A stretch of 64,000 bases of DNA from the NCBI RefSeq assembly GCF_000281895.1, contig NZ_CM001558.1, forward strand, positions 4,716,556 through 4,780,555, read 5' to 3'. The notes below the pieces were generated by a model, which had not been told where the DNA came from, made no database searches, and worked only from the letters and a program-made list of their open reading frames with translations. Shown one piece after another: positions 17,523-27,826 of the stretch; position 1 is the stretch's first letter, and each line of letters opens with the position of its first letter. The position numbers and the translations under genes were made by a program. The DNA is from Pseudomonas fluorescens Q2-87 (GTDB taxonomy: Bacteria > Pseudomonadota > Gammaproteobacteria > Pseudomonadales > Pseudomonadaceae).

Positions 17523-18533
17523 ATGGCTTTCAACATGCGTAACCGTAGCCTGCTGAGTTTGATGCACCACACCAACCGCGAGCTGCACTTTCTGCTGGAC
17601 CTGTCCCGTGACCTCAAGCGCGCCAAATACACCGGCACCGAACAGCCACACCTCAAGGGCAAGAACATCGCGCTGATTTTCGAAAAGACCTCGACCCGTA
17701 CCCGCTGCGCCTTTGAGGTCGCGGCCCACGACCAGGGCGCCCACGTCACCTACATCGATCCGGTGTCGTCGCAGATCGGCCACAAGGAGAGCATGAAAGA
17801 TACCGCCCGGGTGCTGGGCCGGATGTTCGACGCGATCGAGTACCGTGGCTTCGAACAGGAAATCGTCGAGGAACTGGCCAAGTTCGCCGGAGTACCGGTG
17901 TTCAACGGCCTGACCGCCGAATTCCACCCCACCCAGATGATCGCCGACACCCTGACCATGCGTGAACACAGCGACAAGCCGCTGCATGACATCAGCTATG
18001 CCTACCTGGGCGATGCCCGCTACAACATGGGCAATTCGCTGCTGATGATCGGCGCCAAGCTGGGCATGGACGTGCGCATCGGCGCGCCGAAAGCCTTGTG
18101 GCCGCATCAAGACTTCATCGATCAGTGCCAGGCCTTCGCCGTCGAAAGCGGCGCGCGCATCACCATCACCGAAGACCCCAAGGAAGCCGTCAAGGGCGTG
18201 GACTTCATCCACACCGACATTTGGGTGTCCATGGGCGAGCCGGTGGAGGCCTGGGATGAGCGTATCGAGCAACTGCTGCCCTACCAAGTCAACGCGCAGA
18301 TGATGAAAGCCTCGGGCAACCCACGGGTGAAATTCATGCACTGCCTGCCGGCGTTTCATAACAGCGAAACCAAGGTCGGCAAAGACATCGCCGCCCGCTA
18401 TCCGAACCTGGCCAACGGCGTGGAAGTCACCGAGGACGTCTTCGAATCCCCGGCCAACATCGCCTTCGAACAAGCGGAAAACCGCATGCACACCATCAAG
18501 GCGATCCTGGTGTCGGCGCTGGCGGATATCTGA
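17523..18533 (+). CDS. arcB: Ornithine carbamoyltransferase, catabolic
   Basis: Phosphorolyses citrulline to ornithine and carbamoyl phosphate. The start is ATG 17523 (AAGGAG seven to eight nt upstream), giving 336 residues as in P. aeruginosa ArcB; the open frame extends further upstream into arcA but without coding sense. The carbamoyl-phosphate loop [12 protein letters not shown] (about 54-65), the HPTQ motif in [10 protein letters not shown] and the ornithine-binding HCLPAFHN are present. Its place between arcA and arcC supports the catabolic rather than the biosynthetic (ArgF) enzyme. Confidence 0.96.
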   Translation: MAFNMRNRSLLSLMHHTNRELHFLLDLSRDLKRAKYTGTEQPHLKGKNIALIFEKTSTRTRCAFEVAAHDQGAHVTYIDPVSSQIGHKESMKDTARVLGRMFDAIEYRGFEQEIVEELAKFAGVPVFNGLTAEFHPTQMIADTLTMREHSDKPLHDISYAYLGDARYNMGNSLLMIGAKLGMDVRIGAPKALWPHQDFIDQCQAFAVESGARITITEDPKEAVKGVDFIHTDIWVSMGEPVEAWDERIEQLLPYQVNAQMMKASGNPRVKFMHCLPAFHNSETKVGKDIAARYPNLANGVEVTEDVFESPANIAFEQAENRMHTIKAILVSALADI

Positions 18534-18563
18534 AGGCGCCCTCCCCGCTGGAATGCAATCCAG

Positions 18564-18652
18564 TGTGGGAGCGGGCTTGCTCGCGAAAGCGGTGTGTCAG
18601 TCAAAGGAACTGTGCCTGTTATTCCGCCTTCGCGGGCAAGCCCGCTCCCACA
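18564..18652. repeat. REP pair (type A), inverted, between arcB and arcC
   Basis: TGTGGGAGCGGGCTTGCTCG and its inverted copy lie in the 160-nt arcB-arcC gap, that is, inside the presumed operon. A stem here could lower arcC expression or protect the upstream mRNA. Confidence 0.88.
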
Positions 18653-18695
18653 AGGGACCGAGTCGTCCGTTATGTATCTGTCAGAGGACAACACC

Positions 18696-19625
18696 ATGCG
18701 CATCGTCATTGCCCTGGGCGGTAACGCCCTTCTGCGTCGGGGCGAGCCCATGACCGCAGAGAACCAACGCAGCAACATCCGCACCGCCACCGAGCAGATC
18801 GCGAAAGTCCACGCCGGCAACCAACTGGTCATCGCCCACGGCAACGGCCCGCAGGTGGGCCTGCTGTCGTTGCAGGCCGCGGCCTACACCTCGGTCACGC
18901 CATATCCACTGGACGTCCTCGGCGCCGAAACCGAAGGCATGATCGGCTACATCATCGAACAGGAACTCGGCAATCTGCTGGATTTCGAGGTGCCGTTCGC
19001 CACGCTGCTGACCCAGGTCGAGGTGGATGGCAACGATCCGGCTTTTCAGAACCCCACCAAGCCCATCGGCCCGGTCTACAGCCAGGCAGAGGCGCAAAAA
19101 CTGGCCGCTGAAAAAGGCTGGGCCATCGCCCCGGACGGCGACAAGTTCCGCCGGGTGGTCGCCAGCCCACGACCCAAGCGCATCTTTGAAATCCGCCCGA
19201 TCAAATGGCTGCTGGAAAAAGGCAGCATCGTGATCTGCGCCGGCGGTGGCGGCATTCCGACGATGTACGACGCGAACGGCAAGCTGCAAGGCGTGGAAGC
19301 GGTGATCGACAAAGACCTGTGCTCGGCGCTGCTGGCCGAACAGCTGGAAAGCGATCTGCTGGTCATCGCCACTGACGTCAATGCGGCATACATCGACTTT
19401 GGCAAACCGACCCAGCAAGCCATCGTCCAGGCTCACCCCGACGATATGGAAAAACTCGGTTTCGCTGCGGGTTCCATGGGGCCGAAGGTGCAAGCGGCCT
19501 GCGAATTTGCGCGCAACACTGGCAAGGTTGCGGTGATCGGGTCGTTGGCAGACATCGATGCTATTGTCCAAGGCACTGCCGGCACGCGCATCAGCACGGC
19601 CACGCCGGGAATTGTTTATCGATAA
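18696..19625 (+). CDS. arcC: Carbamate kinase
   Basis: Makes ATP from carbamoyl phosphate and ADP, the energy-yielding end of the deiminase pathway. The start is ATG 18696 after an AGAGGA site, giving 309 residues, the usual length. Family motifs are [17 protein letters not shown] at the N-terminus, [23 protein letters not shown] and [11 protein letters not shown] longer in-frame ORF from 18594 runs through the REP element and is not credible as coding. Confidence 0.96.
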   Translation: MRIVIALGGNALLRRGEPMTAENQRSNIRTATEQIAKVHAGNQLVIAHGNGPQVGLLSLQAAAYTSVTPYPLDVLGAETEGMIGYIIEQELGNLLDFEVPFATLLTQVEVDGNDPAFQNPTKPIGPVYSQAEAQKLAAEKGWAIAPDGDKFRRVVASPRPKRIFEIRPIKWLLEKGSIVICAGGGGIPTMYDANGKLQGVEAVIDKDLCSALLAEQLESDLLVIATDVNAAYIDFGKPTQQAIVQAHPDDMEKLGFAAGSMGPKVQAACEFARNTGKVAVIGSLADIDAIVQGTAGTRISTATPGIVYR

Positions 19626-19689
19626 AGGGAAAACTTATGCGGCAGGCGCGGTGTCTGCCGTTCTCCATGCCTTCAAAGGAGAAACGCTT

Positions 19690-20049
19690 ATGGCCATGTT
19701 CGAACCCGGTCACCTGCACATGGAGCGCCATGCGCTGAACAAGGAGGATTTCAGCTACAACCTGTGCATCGACTACACGCTCGAGCAGGATCCCAAGGAG
19801 GGCGCGGGTATGTCGTTTCGGGTGCATGGCACCGTCGAGGACAAGACCTTGGACGAGACGTTCTTCCTGGCCAAGGACCAAGCCTTCGACTTTGCCCGCC
19901 ATGCCACCCGCATCGCGCAGAAATATGGCTTGCCCAAGACCGCCAGCATCGGTTCGATGCACAAGTACTACGACGAAATGTTCGAAGACGTTCGCCACCA
20001 ACTGGACGTCAAGCCGGGCGATCCGATGAAGCCTGAACACTTGAGTTAA
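19690..20049 (+). CDS. DUF5064-type small protein, arc-linked
   Basis: Protein of 119 residues from ATG 19690 (AAAGGAGAAACGC upstream). It has no signal peptide or membrane segment. It is rich in acidic and aromatic residues (NLCIDYTLEQDPKEGAG, MSFRVHGTVEDKTLDETFFLAKDQAFDFARHATR). I recognise it as the Pseudomonas DUF5064 family, whose function is unknown. It follows arcC by 64 nt in the same direction and may be the last gene of the arc operon; any link to arginine fermentation is inferred only from position. The ORF open from 19558 overlaps arcC in another frame and is not used. Confidence 0.8.
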   Translation: MAMFEPGHLHMERHALNKEDFSYNLCIDYTLEQDPKEGAGMSFRVHGTVEDKTLDETFFLAKDQAFDFARHATRIAQKYGLPKTASIGSMHKYYDEMFEDVRHQLDVKPGDPMKPEHLS

Positions 20050-20065
20050 GAACACCGCTAAACCT

Positions 20066-20154
20066 TGTGGGAGCGGGCTTGCTCGCGAAGACGGAACAAC
20101 CTCCAACATTAAAGTGACTGACCCACCGCTTTCGCGAGCAAGCCCGCTCCCACA
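20066..20154. repeat. REP pair (type A), inverted
   Basis: Facing copies of TGTGGGAGCGGGCTTGCTCGCGA lie directly after the DUF5064 gene. Confidence 0.88.
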
Positions 20155-20271
20155 GGGATCATCAGTGGCCTGAATACCGATCTACAAACAGCCCCCGCCT
20201 CGCTGGCAACTCACCCGCGCTGACCTATGCTTTAAACAGTACCCCAGGGTATTCGTTCAGAGGTCACCGCC

Positions 20272-20448
20272 ATGAACATCAAAACAAAAAGACGCCTCGC
20301 CATCTTCGTCACCTGCGCCGCTACGCTGGCGCTGTACGGCACGGCGGCCTACCGGGTCGAGCAGGCCAGGCAGCAGCCCCGTGAATACGCCAGCTGCAAT
20401 ATGGAACGTTGCATCCCCCACAACGCGACCCTGAACGCCCTTCGCTGA
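20272..20448 (+). CDS. Small membrane-anchored or exported protein, 58 residues
   Basis: Short ORF from ATG 20272 with an AGAGG site 7-8 nt upstream, in a stretch otherwise without a gene. The N-terminus MNIKTKRRLAIF followed by VTCAATLALYG is a basic end plus hydrophobic helix, as in a signal anchor. The tail is hydrophilic, with two cysteines (ASCNMERCIPH) that could form a disulphide or bind metal. A TATGCTTTAAA at about 20226 may be promoter sequence. I do not recognise a family, and coding status rests on the ribosome site and residue pattern. Confidence 0.6.
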   Translation: MNIKTKRRLAIFVTCAATLALYGTAAYRVEQARQQPREYASCNMERCIPHNATLNALR

Positions 20449-20455
20449 GGCGCGT

Positions 20456-21349
20456 TCAGTCGTCCTGCTGATCGGTCTTGAGCCGGTCCCGGAACGCTTT
20501 GGGCGAGATGCCGACGCGCCGGCGAAAAAGCCGGGTGAAGTTGGTCGGGTCGGAGAACCCGAGCATCTCGGAAATCTCGTAGATGGTCATGCCGGTATAG
20601 GTCAGCAACCGCTTGGCTTCCAGCAACTGGCGCTCGTGCATGATCTGCAATGCCGGTTGCCCCGCAAGTTCCCGGCAGGTGCCGTTGAGGTGCGACACGG
20701 AAATGCCCAGGCGATGGGCCAGATCCTCGACCTTGACGTGCTGGCGATAGGTTTCTTCCACCAGTTGAATGAACCCGTTGAGGTATTCCCGGGCGCGTTG
20801 CGGGCGCTGGGTCTGGGTACGTCGTTGCATCACCTGGCGGCTGACCCAGACCATGATCACGCTGACCAGGGCATGCATCAGCATTTCCCGGGCCGGTTGA
20901 TGCCCCACATATTCATTCTGCAAGGCGCTGAACAGGCTGTTGAGGTACTCGGCGTTGTCCAGGGCCGGGTAGCTTTCAGCCTGGGCCAGGACGTTCACCG
21001 AATGCCCCAACTGCGCTTGCAAGTGCGTCACCAGTGGCGCCGCCAGGGTCACCACGTAACCTTCCACATCTTCGGAAAAACGAAAGCCATGCACTGACAG
21101 CGGCGGCAGGATCTGCACCGCCGGCTCGTCGAGTTGCGTGCGCAGGCCTTCGATTTCCAGTTCCGCCTGGCCCCTGAAGACGAACAGCAACTGGCACAGG
21201 TCAGCATGCCGATGGGGTTTGATCTCCCATTGATGCTCGCTGCTGCGCTTGGAAATGGTTTCGCAGTGAAGCAAGTCCGGCGTCGGCCAATCCTGGCTCT
21301 CGCCGTAGAGCTTGAACACCGGGATCGAAGGCAAGTCAGGTTTTTTCAT
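20456..21349 (-). CDS. pobR: AraC-family activator of 4-hydroxybenzoate hydroxylase
   Basis: Transcriptional activator of 297 residues from ATG 21349, divergent from pobA. An N-terminal cupin-like sensing domain (HRHADLCQLLFVFRGQAELEIEG) is followed by two C-terminal helix-turn-helix units: KVEDLAHRLGISVSHLN and TIYEISEMLGFSDPTNFTRLFRRRVGISPKAFR. AraC-type PobR proteins activate pobA in response to 4-hydroxybenzoate in many pseudomonads. The 175 nt between the two starts should hold both promoters. The frame extends upstream of 21349, but the longer form would overlap that promoter region. Confidence 0.9.
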   Translation of the reverse strand: MKKPDLPSIPVFKLYGESQDWPTPDLLHCETISKRSSEHQWEIKPHRHADLCQLLFVFRGQAELEIEGLRTQLDEPAVQILPPLSVHGFRFSEDVEGYVVTLAAPLVTHLQAQLGHSVNVLAQAESYPALDNAEYLNSLFSALQNEYVGHQPAREMLMHALVSVIMVWVSRQVMQRRTQTQRPQRAREYLNGFIQLVEETYRQHVKVEDLAHRLGISVSHLNGTCRELAGQPALQIMHERQLLEAKRLLTYTGMTIYEISEMLGFSDPTNFTRLFRRRVGISPKAFRDRLKTDQQDD

Positions 21350-21476
21350 AACGTGGATCCGGGCCAGGGGTTGCGGGCGATAATCGCACCAATTGGCAGA
21401 AAGAACAGGTATCGGCTCAGTTTTCCCCTTCAACTGACAGCTCCGCAAGCGAAAAATGCAGGCACTCGATCTATAA

Positions 21477-22718
<1,242 letters not shown>

Positions 22719-22757
22719 CCGGCTATCGACTTAAACTGCGGGCTCCGACCCGGCGCG

Positions 22758-24293
22758 ATGCCCGCAGGTTCTACCGTGACTCAGCTCAATATTCCCCAAG
22801 CCCCGAAGCCAGCCATACGCAGCGTACTGGCAGCCCTGATGCTGGCGATTTTCCTCGGAGCGCTCGACCAGACCATCGTCGCCGTCTCGATGCCGGCCAT
22901 TTCCTCACAGTTCAAGGACGTCGGCCTGCTGGCCTGGGTGATTTCCGGCTACATGGTCGCCATGACCGTGGCAGTGCCGATCTACGGCAAGCTCGGGGAC
23001 CTTTATGGCCGGCGACCGCTGATGCTGTTTGGCATGGGCCTGTTCACCCTGGCCTCGCTATTGTGTGGCTTGGCGCAAGACATGGAACAACTGGTGCTGG
23101 CGCGGATACTCCAAGGCATTGGTGCCGGCGGGATGATCTCGGTGAGCCAGGCGATCATCGGCGACATCGTGCCCCCTCGCGAGCGTGGCCGCTACCAGGG
23201 CTATTTCAGCAGCATGTACGCGGTGGCCAGCGTCGCCGGGCCGGTGCTCGGCGGCTACATGACGCAATACCTGTCGTGGCGCTGGGTGTTCTGGATCAAC
23301 CTGCCGCTGGGCATGGCGGCCTGGTGGGTAGCCAGGCGCACCCTGGTCGGGCTGCCAGTACCGCAACGCACGCCGATCATCGACTACCTGGGCACAATGC
23401 TGCTGATCATCGGCCTGACGGCGCTGTTGCTGGGGATCACACAGGTGGGACATGGCCACGCCTGGTACAGCCGTGAAGTGCTGGGGCTGTTGATTGGCGC
23501 GATAGCGGTGCTGGGGCTGTTCGCCTGGCATGAGCGCAGGGCCCGGGAACCGCTGTTGCCGATGCACCTGTTCGTCAATCGCAGCGCGGTGTTGTGCTGG
23601 TGCACGGTATTTTTCACCAGCTTCCAGGCGATTTCCCTGACAGTGCTGGTGCCGCTGCGCTTTCAGAGCGTAACCGGCGCCGGTGCGGACAGCGCCGCGT
23701 TGCATTTGCTGCCCCTGGCCATGGGGCTGCCCATCGGCGCGTACTTCGCCGGGCGCCGTACGTCGATCACGGGCCGCTACAAACCGATGATCCTGGGCGG
23801 CGCCGTGCTCCTGCCGCTGTCCATCCTTGGCATGGCCCTCACCCCACCCGCTGCGTTCTGGCTCAGCAGCGTATTCATGCTGCTCAGCGGCATTGCCTCG
23901 GGCATGCAATTTCCGACCTCCTTGGTGGGCTCGCAGAATTCTGTGCAACAAGCGGACATCGGCGTTGCCACCAGCACCACCAACCTGTTCCGCTCCCTGG
24001 GCGGCGCGGTGGGCGTGGCCTTAATGTCGGCGTTGTTGCTGGCCTTGCTGCAGGATTCGAACTTCGCCCGGCTTGCCGGCTCGTCGTTGATTGGCGAAGG
24101 GCATTCGGGGAATGTCTTGCTGGACAGCCTGAACGCTGCGCCGGGCGCGGCGCAGGATGCCTTGCGCGGGGAATTGCTTGGGACGTTTCGGCATTTGCTG
24201 TTGATCAGTGCGGCAGTGTCGTTGTTGGGGTTGATGGCGGCTGTTGTGATGCCTGATCGGGTGTTGCGGGGGCGGGAGGAGAAGGGTCAGTAG
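22758..24293 (+). CDS. MFS drug/solute exporter, DHA2 (EmrB/QacA) type
   Basis: Inner-membrane proton antiporter of 511 residues with about 14 hydrophobic segments. Signature elements are FLGALDQTIVAVSMPAIS (motif D1 in helix 1), YGKLGDLYGRRPLMLFG (motif A) and the motif C-like SVAGPVLGGYM. The substrate is unknown. It starts 40 nt after pobA in the same direction and might be co-transcribed, which would fit a role with aromatic acids, but that is only positional. An alternative GTG start 18 nt downstream is possible. Confidence 0.88.
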   Translation: MPAGSTVTQLNIPQAPKPAIRSVLAALMLAIFLGALDQTIVAVSMPAISSQFKDVGLLAWVISGYMVAMTVAVPIYGKLGDLYGRRPLMLFGMGLFTLASLLCGLAQDMEQLVLARILQGIGAGGMISVSQAIIGDIVPPRERGRYQGYFSSMYAVASVAGPVLGGYMTQYLSWRWVFWINLPLGMAAWWVARRTLVGLPVPQRTPIIDYLGTMLLIIGLTALLLGITQVGHGHAWYSREVLGLLIGAIAVLGLFAWHERRAREPLLPMHLFVNRSAVLCWCTVFFTSFQAISLTVLVPLRFQSVTGAGADSAALHLLPLAMGLPIGAYFAGRRTSITGRYKPMILGGAVLLPLSILGMALTPPAAFWLSSVFMLLSGIASGMQFPTSLVGSQNSVQQADIGVATSTTNLFRSLGGAVGVALMSALLLALLQDSNFARLAGSSLIGEGHSGNVLLDSLNAAPGAAQDALRGELLGTFRHLLLISAAVSLLGLMAAVVMPDRVLRGREEKGQ

Positions 24294-24411
24294 GTCCGTG
24301 TGGATACACACCACCCAAAAAGCCCGACCACGGCCCCATTCCGACTTTAGCCACATTGACCGCAAGATGCTAAGCTGCCGCCCGGCTGGCTTGGCTTGCG
24401 AGAGGTACGTT

Positions 24412-24852
24412 ATGGAATTGGTGGTTCATAGCTATTGCCTGAAAGGCGCACGCCAGGAGCCTTTGCTTCCCCCCGTCACCCTGACACCGATCTCGTCGAT
24501 CCTGACGGTCGCCGAGCTCATTCGCCTCACCGTTGCCGAACAGATCGCCGCGCTGTCGGTCCAGCACTGGCTGGAACAGGCGGCCATGCGCGAGGTGCTC
24601 GATCGCCAGTACCTGAGCGAGCGGGACATCCTTCAGCAAGCCGGTGAAGGCGCAGTCGTCATGCCGCAAGCCAAGGCATCCCCCAAACTGGATCTCGACG
24701 TCGAAATCGAGCGAGCCTTGAAGGGCTTTGAAACCCGCGCATTCCGCGTTCTGCACAACGGCGTCATACTACAGAACCTCAATGACCTCGTTGATGTAAG
24801 CCCCCCTTCCACGCTTGCGTTTATCCGTCTGATGCCGCTGCTTGGCGGTTGA
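24412..24852 (+). CDS. Candidate ubiquitin-like protein with C-terminal Gly-Gly
   Basis: Protein of 146 residues from ATG 24412 (GAGAGG six nt upstream). The N-terminus MELVVHSYCLKG, then VTLTPISSILTVAELIRLTVAEQIAAL, reads as a beta hairpin followed by a helix, as in ubiquitin. The C-terminus FRVLHNGVILQNLNDLVDV, then PPSTLAFIRLMPLLGG, follows the ubiquitin pattern hhh-x-G-x-x-L-(n)-L-x-D-(n)-S-T-L-h-h-h-R-L-(n)-G-G and stops exactly at Gly145-Gly146. A helical insert (about 50-105) separates the halves. The next gene, encoding a DUF4132 protein, begins 30 nt later, so the two form an operon. No E1, E2 or JAB peptidase gene lies in the window. I see the pattern directly; conjugation is inference. 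Confidence 0.65.
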   Translation: MELVVHSYCLKGARQEPLLPPVTLTPISSILTVAELIRLTVAEQIAALSVQHWLEQAAMREVLDRQYLSERDILQQAGEGAVVMPQAKASPKLDLDVEIERALKGFETRAFRVLHNGVILQNLNDLVDVSPPSTLAFIRLMPLLGG

Positions 24853-24882
24853 TTCCTGTTGCTCTCTTCTTCGGAGCCCCTC

Positions 24883-27813
24883 ATGCAATCACGTCGTCCA
24901 ATGCCGGACCAATCCACACGCCTCGCTGCGCTGGGAGCCTTCTGTGACAGCGCGTTGGATACCTATCCCGAGCTCAGACGATATGACGAATTCGAAATCG
25001 ATATCTGGGATGGCATCGACTTCCTGGGCATTGCCAACGACTGGGTCAGGCAGCAGCCACAGGAAGGCGCCAGGGCACTGGCGGACGGTTTTGTGTTCCC
25101 GATCGTCTGGGACGACTTGAAAGACCGCCGCGACCAACAGCGCTACGGCCTGCAATATCGCATTTGCGATGCGTGGGTGACTGCCCACCCCGATGCCTAT
25201 GCGCTGGAGCAGATCTGTGCGCGACTGCAGCACATGCTGCAATTTGCTTTCGAGGACAGCGACTATCCACTGCCCACTGATGACGACGATCCAGCCTATT
25301 ACCGCAGACGTCCGGAACACGCCTGGGCCTTTCCCGATGTGTCGGATTGCATCAACCGCCTGAGCGATTACCCGTCCACCCCGGCCTGGCAAACGTTCGC
25401 CGAATGGTTGCTGGACGGCAGTTGGAACCGTGTGCAGCCACCGTCCTCGCCTGATGAAGAGCAAAGGCGACTCGCCGACGCGTACATCTACGTGCACAAC
25501 GAGATCCGGCGCATTGCTCTGGGCCTGATGGAAGCAGGCCGGCTCGATTACCCTCGCTTCGCCCGGGCGGCCAACACCTGGGGTCGCGCCATGATGTTCT
25601 ATACAGACGCCGCCGGGCTCGGCAGTGATGACGTGGACTCGAATCGGTACGCCGGTGAAGCGTTAGACGAGGACGCCCCAGATGACGAAGCCCCTGACGA
25701 CGAAGCGTGCGAGACGGAGCAACCTCAGCGCGAAGATTCACTGATCGAGGAGCCGGCCGACGTGCCACCTGAACTGGCGAACTTTACCGTTCGTTATGTC
25801 GAGGACGCCCTGGCCGGATTACCCGATAATGCCGAGAAGCTGGCGGACACCTTCCGTTCGGTGCAGGCCTATCAGACCCGCTGGCTGCTGTTGGCCCTGG
25901 CGGCCATCGAACGTCTGGGTATGACACCCGACACCTTTCACGACAGCTTCGGCAGTACGGCCGCGGTGCTCGAACGTTTCCTGTCGCTCCAGCAATTGCC
26001 CAAGGAGCAATCGGCGGAGCTGCTCGCGCCACTGACCCGTTTTTCAAGAGATACCCTGCTGACCGCCCTGCCCTACGCCGGGCACGCCAGCCGAGTGGTA
26101 CTCGACGCGCTCGGCTGGGGTGATCTGCAAGGCTTCCAGCGTGAATACCTGAACATCGCCCTCGCCCCCCAGTCCGGCTGGGGCAGCGACCTGCCCAATA
26201 CGCTGGATGCAACCGTGGGTGTGGTGGACCGCTATCTTCTGGACAAGGCGCTGGCCGAAGCTGACCCGCAGCACTTGCGCGAATACCTCGCCGCACTCGC
26301 TCCCTCGCACTGGGCGTTTCCCGAAACCCGCGTGCTGCTCGATGCCTATCAGGGTATCGGTCGTCCCGCACTGGAAAAGAAGCTGACCCGCCACGCCCAG
26401 CCGGCAATGCGCATCTATGGGGTATTGCCCGTCACGCATTCGGACGACGTACGCCAGCGCTACCTGAAGCTCAAGAAATTGCACCAGGAGGTGCGTAAAT
26501 ACGGCGCTCAACGACAGGCCAACTCCCACGCGGCGATTCAGGCGGGGCTGGAAAACCTGGCGCGTGTTGCCGGTTATCCATCGGCGATTCGCCTGGAATG
26601 GGCCATGGAATCGGAGATCTCCGAATCCGCCATGACGGCCGCCACCATCGATGGCTATGACGTCACGCTGGTGAGCGACGGCTTGTCGCCCACGTTGCGC
26701 ATCTGCAAAGCCGGAAAGACGCTCAAGACCGCACCGCCAGCGATTCGCAAAAACGCGGACTTCCTTGCTCTCAAAGCACAGCAGGCCCAGATCCAGGAAC
26801 AGACTTCACGCTTCTGCCGCACTCTGGAAACGATGATGAGCAGCGGCGAAACCCTGGCTCTGGATGTCCTGAAAACCCTACTGAAAATGCCTACGGTCCG
26901 CCTGCTACTGGAGCAACTCATCGTTCAAGCCGACGACGCTGTGCTGGGCTGGCTCGACAGCACGACGCTGTCAGTGACCGACATTGAAGGGCGCCAGTAC
27001 ACCGTTAAACAGAACCTGCGCATTGCACACCCTTTTCATCTGTTCACGGCAGGACAACTGTCGGCCTGGCAGAAAGCGGTCGTCAGCCACCGCCGTGTAC
27101 AGCCCTTCAAACAAGCCTTTCGCGAGCTGTACCTGCTGACCCCCGCCGAGCGAGATACACACGTGTGGTCCAATCGATTTGCCGGCCACCGCCTGAAAGG
27201 CAAAGTGGCCGCACGGTTGCTGCAGGTTCGCAACTGGTCGACCTCAAGCGTCGAAGACATCTATTACGAGAGCAAGGAGCACGGCATCTACGCCACGTTC
27301 AATTTTCTGGATACCGGTCATTACCTGTCCCAAACAGAACACTTCACCTTCGACACGATTGCGTTCTACCGCGACCAGAAAGCCTTGCCTCTTGAACAGG
27401 TACCGCCACTGCTGTTTTCAGAAGTCATGCGTGATGCCGACCTACTGGTCTCCGTGGCCCACGCCGCGGACGGCTATAGCACCAGTCAGGAAACCCTGCA
27501 GCGACGCGCCGAACTGGTCGCGGAGCTGACTCGGGGGCTGGGACTGCAAAACGTCAGATGTGAAGGGCATTTCCTGCACATTACCGGCCAGCGTGCGAAC
27601 TACCGCATTCACCTGGGCAGCGCGGCCATCCATATCGAACCCGGCAACTACCTGTGCATCGTGCCTGTTAGCGGCAGCGCCACCGAGTTCTACCTGCCGT
27701 TCGCCGACACCGACAGAAAAATGGCTGAGGTGCTGAGCAAGATGTTCCTACTGCTGGACGACATGAACATCACCGACAGCCAGATACTCGAACAGATACA
27801 GCTGGCGAGCTGA
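24883..27813 (+). CDS. Large DUF4132 (MolR-type) protein
   Basis: Cytoplasmic-looking protein of 976 residues from ATG 24883 (CGGAG six nt upstream, better than the TTG at 24859). The N-terminal half is mostly helical, with an acidic low-complexity linker at about 261-291 (EDAPDDEAPDDEACE). The C-terminal third carries the DUF4132 core from about 580 (TIDGYDVTLVSDGLSP, then ICKAGKTLKTAPPAIRKN) through FRELYLLTPAERDTHVWSNRFAGHRL. A final region (about 870-976) ends LPFADTDRKMAEVLSKMFLL, DD, DSQILEQI. E. coli MolR/YehI proteins share DUF4132 and sit beside MoxR-ATPase/vWA genes, which are absent here. Function is unknown. Its partner is the Gly-Gly protein just upstream. Confidence 0.8.
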   Translation: MQSRRPMPDQSTRLAALGAFCDSALDTYPELRRYDEFEIDIWDGIDFLGIANDWVRQQPQEGARALADGFVFPIVWDDLKDRRDQQRYGLQYRICDAWVTAHPDAYALEQICARLQHMLQFAFEDSDYPLPTDDDDPAYYRRRPEHAWAFPDVSDCINRLSDYPSTPAWQTFAEWLLDGSWNRVQPPSSPDEEQRRLADAYIYVHNEIRRIALGLMEAGRLDYPRFARAANTWGRAMMFYTDAAGLGSDDVDSNRYAGEALDEDAPDDEAPDDEACETEQPQREDSLIEEPADVPPELANFTVRYVEDALAGLPDNAEKLADTFRSVQAYQTRWLLLALAAIERLGMTPDTFHDSFGSTAAVLERFLSLQQLPKEQSAELLAPLTRFSRDTLLTALPYAGHASRVVLDALGWGDLQGFQREYLNIALAPQSGWGSDLPNTLDATVGVVDRYLLDKALAEADPQHLREYLAALAPSHWAFPETRVLLDAYQGIGRPALEKKLTRHAQPAMRIYGVLPVTHSDDVRQRYLKLKKLHQEVRKYGAQRQANSHAAIQAGLENLARVAGYPSAIRLEWAMESEISESAMTAATIDGYDVTLVSDGLSPTLRICKAGKTLKTAPPAIRKNADFLALKAQQAQIQEQTSRFCRTLETMMSSGETLALDVLKTLLKMPTVRLLLEQLIVQADDAVLGWLDSTTLSVTDIEGRQYTVKQNLRIAHPFHLFTAGQLSAWQKAVVSHRRVQPFKQAFRELYLLTPAERDTHVWSNRFAGHRLKGKVAARLLQVRNWSTSSVEDIYYESKEHGIYATFNFLDTGHYLSQTEHFTFDTIAFYRDQKALPLEQVPPLLFSEVMRDADLLVSVAHAADGYSTSQETLQRRAELVAELTRGLGLQNVRCEGHFLHITGQRANYRIHLGSAAIHIEPGNYLCIVPVSGSATEFYLPFADTDRKMAEVLSKMFLLLDDMNITDSQILEQIQLAS

Positions 27814-27826
27814 TGTCAGGCTTTGC

